9,572 nt of DNA from an uncultured Bacilli bacterium. GTDB lineage: Bacteria > Bacillota_I > Bacilli_A > RF39 > UBA660. The notes below the pieces were generated by a model. The model was given only the letters and a program-made list of their open reading frames with translations. It had not been told where the DNA came from and searched no databases. Shown piece after piece: positions 6,716-9,572 of this stretch. How positions within the stretch are numbered: the first letter of the stretch is position 1; each line of letters starts with the position of its first letter. The translations under genes were made by a program, and so were the position numbers. The stretch spans positions 1 to 9,572 of the forward strand of contig CANRLB010000042.1 in the NCBI GenBank assembly GCA_947631365.1, read 5' to 3'.

Positions 6716-6736
6716 AAAAGCCTATTAAATAGGCTT
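6716..6736 (-). terminator. Terminator after tRNA-Leu
   Basis: On the minus strand an 8-bp stem (AAGCCTAT with ATAGGCTT, 6718-6736) has a 3-base loop. The T stretch (6716-6719) overlaps the stem end, so the tail is short and some read-through to the 81-residue gene is possible. It begins 11 bases after the CCA end of the tRNA. Confidence 0.6.
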
Positions 6737-6746
6737 GATTTCTTTT

Positions 6747-6832
6747 TGGTGCTCATACTCGGACTTGAACCGAGACTTCCAAAGGAAAATAGATTTTGAG
6801 TCTATCGCGTCTACCTATTCCGCCATATGAGC
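6747..6832 (-). tRNA. tRNA-Leu (anticodon CAA)
   Basis: The minus strand folds as a class II tRNA of 86 bases. The acceptor arm GCTCATA (6826-6832) pairs with TATGAGC (6751-6757). A D arm with GCGGAATAGGTAGACGC follows. The anticodon stem ATAGA/TCTAT holds loop CTCAAAA, giving anticodon CAA at 6796-6798. A long variable arm (TTTCC/GGAA) marks a leucine tRNA. The T arm contains GGTTCAAGTCC. The discriminator base is A and the CCA end is encoded (6747-6749). It reads UUG codons. Confidence 0.95.
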
Positions 6833-6844
6833 AAGTACAATTAA

Positions 6845-6874
6845 ATTATACCATAAAATGTTTCAATTTGTTAA
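6845..6874 (-). promoter_or_regulatory. Promoter of tRNA-Leu
   Basis: On the minus strand TTAACA (6869-6874) and a perfect TATAAT (6845-6850) lie 18 bases apart, with the first tRNA base 12 bases beyond the -10. The -35 box covers the scpB stop codon (6871-6873). The tRNA therefore need not depend on the scp operon. Confidence 0.7.
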
Positions 6875-6881
6875 ACATTTT
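6855..6881 (-). terminator. Possible hairpin terminator or attenuator at the end of scpB
   Basis: A 9-bp A/T-rich stem (AAAATGTTT with AAACATTTT) and a 9-base loop surround the scpB stop codon. Only four Ts end the stem on the minus strand, so termination would be weak. It overlaps the spacer and -35 box of the tRNA promoter, so it might also be chance in AT-rich DNA. Confidence 0.3.
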
Positions 6882-7431
6882 TATCTATTTCTTTATGAGG
6901 AAATAAATCTAATTCTTGATCATTTTTAGAGACAATTAAATCTGGTAAGTCATTTAATGTTGCAAGACCAAAAAAATCTAAAAACTCCCTTGTTGTTCTA
7001 TATAAATTAGGTTTACCAGGTAAAGTACTTTTTCCAACAACCTTTATTAAATCTTTACTTAAAAGTTTTTTTATAACATATGAACTACTTATTCCTCTTA
7101 TTTCATCTATTTCAATTCTTGTTATTGGTTCATTATAAGCTATAATTGCTAAAACTTCTAATTGAGATTGCGATAATGATTCATTTTTTTGTTCAACTAA
7201 TTTTTGAAAATATTCTTTGTGTTCTTTTTTAGTTGTTAATTTAAAAGCATTTCCCAAAAAGCTTATTTTTAATCCTCTTTCACTATTTTCATATTCTTTT
7301 TTTAAAATAGTTAATAATTCTCTTGCTTTATTTTCATCAATATTTAAAGTTTTACAAATATCATCTAGAGTAACCCCTTCATCACCCATGACAAAAAGTA
7401 ATCCTTCTAAAACCCCAACTAAATTCATCAT
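6871..7431 (-). CDS. scpB: Segregation and condensation protein B
   Basis: ScpB forms a dimer that binds the kleisin ScpA and, with Smc, makes the bacterial condensin that organises and separates daughter chromosomes. The 186 residues (typical length about 190-200) contain two winged-helix domains, about 1-80 and 85-160. The family signature is clear: QLEVLAIIAYNEPITRIEID (90-109), then IRG, and later GKPNLYRTT (139-147) with LDFFGL (151-156). The first ATG (7431) overlaps the scpA stop as ATGA, a second ATG follows at once, and no strong ribosome site is present, so scpB is probably translated by coupling to scpA. It follows scpA, the usual order in Firmicutes. The smc gene is not in the window. 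Confidence 0.96.
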   Translation of the reverse strand: MMNLVGVLEGLLFVMGDEGVTLDDICKTLNIDENKARELLTILKKEYENSERGLKISFLGNAFKLTTKKEHKEYFQKLVEQKNESLSQSQLEVLAIIAYNEPITRIEIDEIRGISSSYVIKKLLSKDLIKVVGKSTLPGKPNLYRTTREFLDFFGLATLNDLPDLIVSKNDQELDLFPHKEIDKNV

Positions 7432-8144
7432 TCTTCAACTCTTTCTATAACAATAGTACTAAATAATTTATCTTGTTTCAAGTTTATTTCTCGATTTCGG
7501 CTCATATCCAATATTGATAAGAAAGTAACTACAATATTTTCTTTAGTTAAAATATCAAATAATTCCGTAAATTCTAAAATCTTTTTTTCTTTAAGAAGCT
7601 TTCTAATTTCAATTGTTCTTTCTTTAATACTATATTCTTTTTTTGCTATTTTTGTAGTAATAGGTTTATTAAAATTAACTCTTTTTTGCATTTCTAAAAA
7701 TGCTTTTAAAAGTTCTTCAACTGAAATATCAGTATTAATAATTTTTTGATCTTCAACATAGTCATTTAAATTTTCTGGTAATTTAGTATAATAATCTGCT
7801 CTCTTATCGGATAGTTCTTTAAATGTCTCAGTCATATTTTTATATTTCTCATATTCAATTAATTTATTTTTTAAATCTTCTTCACTTTTAATATTAAACT
7901 CTGTTTCTTCTTCCTCATCTTCATTTTTATTAATAAGCATTTTACTTTTTAAATGAATTAATTCTGAAGACATAACTAAATATTCACTATTTGTATCAAT
8001 ATCTGTTTTGTTTTTTTCAATAAATTCTAAATATTGATCTATTATATCTATTATATTAATTTCATAAATATCCATTTTTGATACTCTTACTAAATGTAAT
8101 AATAAATCAAATGGTCCTTCAAAATCAGCTAATTGTATATTCAT
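7428..8144 (-). CDS. scpA: Segregation and condensation protein A (kleisin)
   Basis: ScpA is the kleisin that bridges the two heads of an Smc dimer and carries ScpB. The 238 residues match the family length. The N-terminal domain opens NIQLADFEGPFDLLLHLV, the hallmark of ScpA, and continues to about residue 75 with SSELIHLKSKMLI. A very acidic stretch follows (about 76-87), then a helical linker that binds ScpB. The C-terminal winged helix (about 176-238) is the Smc-head-binding part. The stop is TGA, one of two cases in the window that show TGA ends genes here. It starts 12 bases after the membrane-protein gene, with AGGTGG (8148-8153) only three bases from the ATG, so the two are probably one transcript. 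Confidence 0.96.
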   Translation of the reverse strand: MNIQLADFEGPFDLLLHLVRVSKMDIYEINIIDIIDQYLEFIEKNKTDIDTNSEYLVMSSELIHLKSKMLINKNEDEEEETEFNIKSEEDLKNKLIEYEKYKNMTETFKELSDKRADYYTKLPENLNDYVEDQKIINTDISVEELLKAFLEMQKRVNFNKPITTKIAKKEYSIKERTIEIRKLLKEKKILEFTELFDILTKENIVVTFLSILDMSRNREINLKQDKLFSTIVIERVEE

Positions 8145-8156
8145 AAACCACCTATA

Positions 8157-9083
8157 TTATTTGCATGTAAATCCATAAGTTTGAATTTCAAAATTTACTA
8201 TTCTTACTGTTGAAGAACTATCAAAATAATATTTCTCATTTAATTTAGAAATATCCACTTCAGTTAAATCAAGAGAAGCAATAAAAGAAAAGCCATTCAA
8301 TGTTCCATTAAATGTAGCATCAACCCCCGATAAGGCATTATAATTGCTCGCCCTATTTTGATATGCTAAATATTTTAAAGAATAATCTTTATCATTAATA
8401 TTGCTATCCGTAACTGTATGTTTAACAGATATTAACTTATCCTCTTTAAACTTATAAATTAGTTCATCAATATTTTTAGTACAAACAATTGTGACTATAC
8501 CATTTTCATCTTCTGGGTAAGAGGCAACTGGATAATCATCTATTGATTTTTCAATTAAAACAAGATAGTAAAATGGCGTTGATACATCCAAGGAAAAACT
8601 AACTTTTGAATTAGCATTTATACTATCAAAATCAATTTTCATTCTTTGAATAAGGGTTTTATCTTCTGTGTATAATTCCATAAAATACTTTCGATTAGTT
8701 AAATCAATTACGTCACTACTATTATTATTGGCATCAAAAGTTAAATTATTGTTTATATAATTAAAGTTATTTATCACTAGTCCACTTTCTGATAAAGACA
8801 AATCATTGTTAAAAACATTATAAACAATTTCTTTTGATTCGCCTTGATTATTAGGTTTATTTTTATTACCTGTGGCATTTTCAACAATGGTTTCTGAAGT
8901 TTGCTTTCCAATTAAGCCATTAATAAAAATGGTAATATCATTTATATAATAAACAACTAAAATAAAACAAATAAATATAAATATAACTCGTCCCAAATTA
9001 TTTTTCTTTTTAAAAGAATAGCCTATAACTTGAGGTTTTAATTCAATATTCTCTAATTCTATTTTAGATTTTTTCTTTCGCAT
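8157..9083 (-). CDS. Single-pass membrane protein of unknown function
   Basis: I do not recognise this protein with confidence. It has 308 residues: a basic cytoplasmic start (MRKKKSK...), one membrane helix (about 32-48), an Asn/Gly-rich linker (about 60-85) and an extracellular region of about 220 residues with mainly beta-type patterning. The last part (about 198-308) opens with VCTKN and closes with YGFTCK; Cys201 and Cys307 could form a disulfide. Its pattern of short strands and the ending resemble the YehR/DUF1307 lipoprotein fold, but that is a guess from pattern alone. Ribosome site AAGGGCGG (9090-9097) lies six bases before the ATG. It follows a thioredoxin-fold gene and precedes scpA by 12 bases. 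A structural, envelope-linked role is possible; no catalytic motif is visible. Confidence 0.7.
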   Translation of the reverse strand: MRKKKSKIELENIELKPQVIGYSFKKKNNLGRVIFIFICFILVVYYINDITIFINGLIGKQTSETIVENATGNKNKPNNQGESKEIVYNVFNNDLSLSESGLVINNFNYINNNLTFDANNNSSDVIDLTNRKYFMELYTEDKTLIQRMKIDFDSINANSKVSFSLDVSTPFYYLVLIEKSIDDYPVASYPEDENGIVTIVCTKNIDELIYKFKEDKLISVKHTVTDSNINDKDYSLKYLAYQNRASNYNALSGVDATFNGTLNGFSFIASLDLTEVDISKLNEKYYFDSSSTVRIVNFEIQTYGFTCK

Positions 9084-9111
9084 AACAATCCGCCCTTATT
9101 ATTACTTTCTT

Positions 9112-9141
9112 ATTATATCAAAAACTAATATAAATTAGCAA
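9112..9141 (-). promoter_or_regulatory. Promoter of the membrane protein-scpA-scpB operon
   Basis: On the minus strand TTGCTA (9136-9141) and a perfect TATAAT (9112-9117) stand 18 bases apart, just after the stop of the thioredoxin-like gene. The start point would be near 9105, leaving a leader of about 22 bases with the ribosome site. This makes the three downstream genes a likely separate transcript, possibly joined by read-through from the thioredoxin-like gene, since no clear terminator separates them. Confidence 0.65.
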
Positions 9142-9143
9142 TT

Positions 9144-9572
9144 TCAATTTTTACTATTTATTAAATCAGTAATTACTTTTTTCAATTCTTCATTTTCATC
9201 TTTTGTTAATTCATCATAACCGCTTTCTTGTGAATCAATTGTTCCGACATGAATAGATGTTACTTTACCATTTTTTAAAGCTACCAAAGTTGGAGCATAA
9301 ATTCTTTTTTCATTAGTATCATAGTCATTATAATCATTATCAGTTAAATAATATTCATCTAAATATTCACTAAGTAAATCTAAAATTTCATAATAGCCAT
9401 TCGTGCCTTTTTTAGTATTTTTTAATTCACCATCAACAATTTCAAAAGAAGATCTTATATCTTTAATATCTAAATAATAAATTTTTTCTTGTAATTTAGT
9501 TGCTACTTCGATAAGAGGATTAACTAAAGTCCGACACCAAGGACAACTATTAAAACCAAAATAAATAACTCC
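9144..9572 (-). CDS. Thioredoxin-fold protein, C-terminal part (start lies outside the window)
   Basis: The last 142 residues are visible, ending in TGA (9144-9146). They open with VIYFGFNSCPWCRTLVNPL: a strand followed by the CPWC redox motif at the head of a helix, as in thioredoxin-like disulfide reductases. After a YYLDI strand comes an insert of about 50 residues rich in Tyr and Asp. Next is RIYAPTLVALKNGK, with the cis-proline (APT) facing the active site. The C-terminal helix ends TDLINSKN. The inserted region resembles the thioredoxin-like 'bacteriocin transport accessory' group and related exported proteins of Firmicutes rather than cytoplasmic thioredoxin. The missing N-terminus would show whether it has a signal peptide or lipobox. 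Substrates are unknown; the neighbouring membrane protein with two cysteines is one possibility. Confidence 0.85.
   Translation of the reverse strand, partial: GVIYFGFNSCPWCRTLVNPLIEVATKLQEKIYYLDIKDIRSSFEIVDGELKNTKKGTNGYYEILDLLSEYLDEYYLTDNDYNDYDTNEKRIYAPTLVALKNGKVTSIHVGTIDSQESGYDELTKDENEELKKVITDLINSKN

Noticed and set aside
7428..7430. Mycoplasma-type code (TGA as Trp)
   Set aside because: TGA ends scpA in a normal ATGA overlap and ends the thioredoxin-like gene at 9144; Trp is written TGG throughout; a sortase implies a cell wall.
7217..7450. Plus-strand frame of 77 codons opposite scpB
   Set aside because: It is antisense to the conserved ScpB frame, with no ribosome site or domain.
9125..9138. 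Small inverted repeat CTAAT-4-ATTAG after the thioredoxin-like gene
   Set aside because: Only 5 bp of A/T-rich stem and no T tail; too weak to call a terminator or operator, though it lies in the promoter spacer.

Overview
The window is very AT-rich DNA (G+C visibly low, Lys/Asn/Ile-rich proteins) from a low-G+C Gram-positive lineage. TGA works as a stop: scpA ends in an ATGA overlap with scpB. Tryptophan is encoded by TGG, so this is standard code 11, not the Mycoplasma code. A sortase and a sortase-anchored adhesin imply a peptidoglycan wall. Together with the small, tightly packed layout, this suggests a reduced-genome member of the Bacilli, such as the gut RF39-like or Erysipelotrichia-related clades. 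That placement is inference from gene content and style, not from a marker phylogeny.

Left part, minus strand: the first 97 bases hold the start of a BRO-N/DinD-like gene that runs off the window. It has its own promoter, and a sequence close to the Bacillus LexA (DinR) box lies in that promoter. Upstream of it is a ClpC-like AAA+ unfoldase gene (198-2315) ending in a hairpin terminator. Its first ATPase ring (D1) looks intact. Its second ring (D2) has lost the Walker B glutamate, the arginine finger and the sensor-2 region, but still carries an IGF tripeptide of the type used to dock ClpP. Its promoter holds a near-perfect palindrome, a likely operator.

Centre, plus strand: diverging from the clpC-like gene is a two-gene surface module. 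The first gene encodes a large secreted adhesin: signal peptide, Cys-Gln thioester domain, eight CnaB/SpaA-like modules and a non-canonical VPNTS sorting signal. The second, overlapping gene encodes a small sortase with His and Cys but no arginine anywhere. The pair ends in a bidirectional terminator shared with a converging 81-residue Tyr/Pro-rich membrane-peptide gene.

Right part, minus strand: in order of transcription there is a thioredoxin-fold gene (partial, CPWC), a single-pass membrane protein of unknown function, scpA and scpB (Smc-kleisin chromosome condensation complex), and a tRNA-Leu(CAA). The scp operon seems to start at a good promoter just in front of the membrane protein. The tRNA has its own promoter, whose -35 box overlaps the scpB stop codon.

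The two most unusual items are the half-degenerate ClpC and the thioester adhesin with its arginine-free partner sortase. Most other genes are ordinary housekeeping or lineage-specific proteins.
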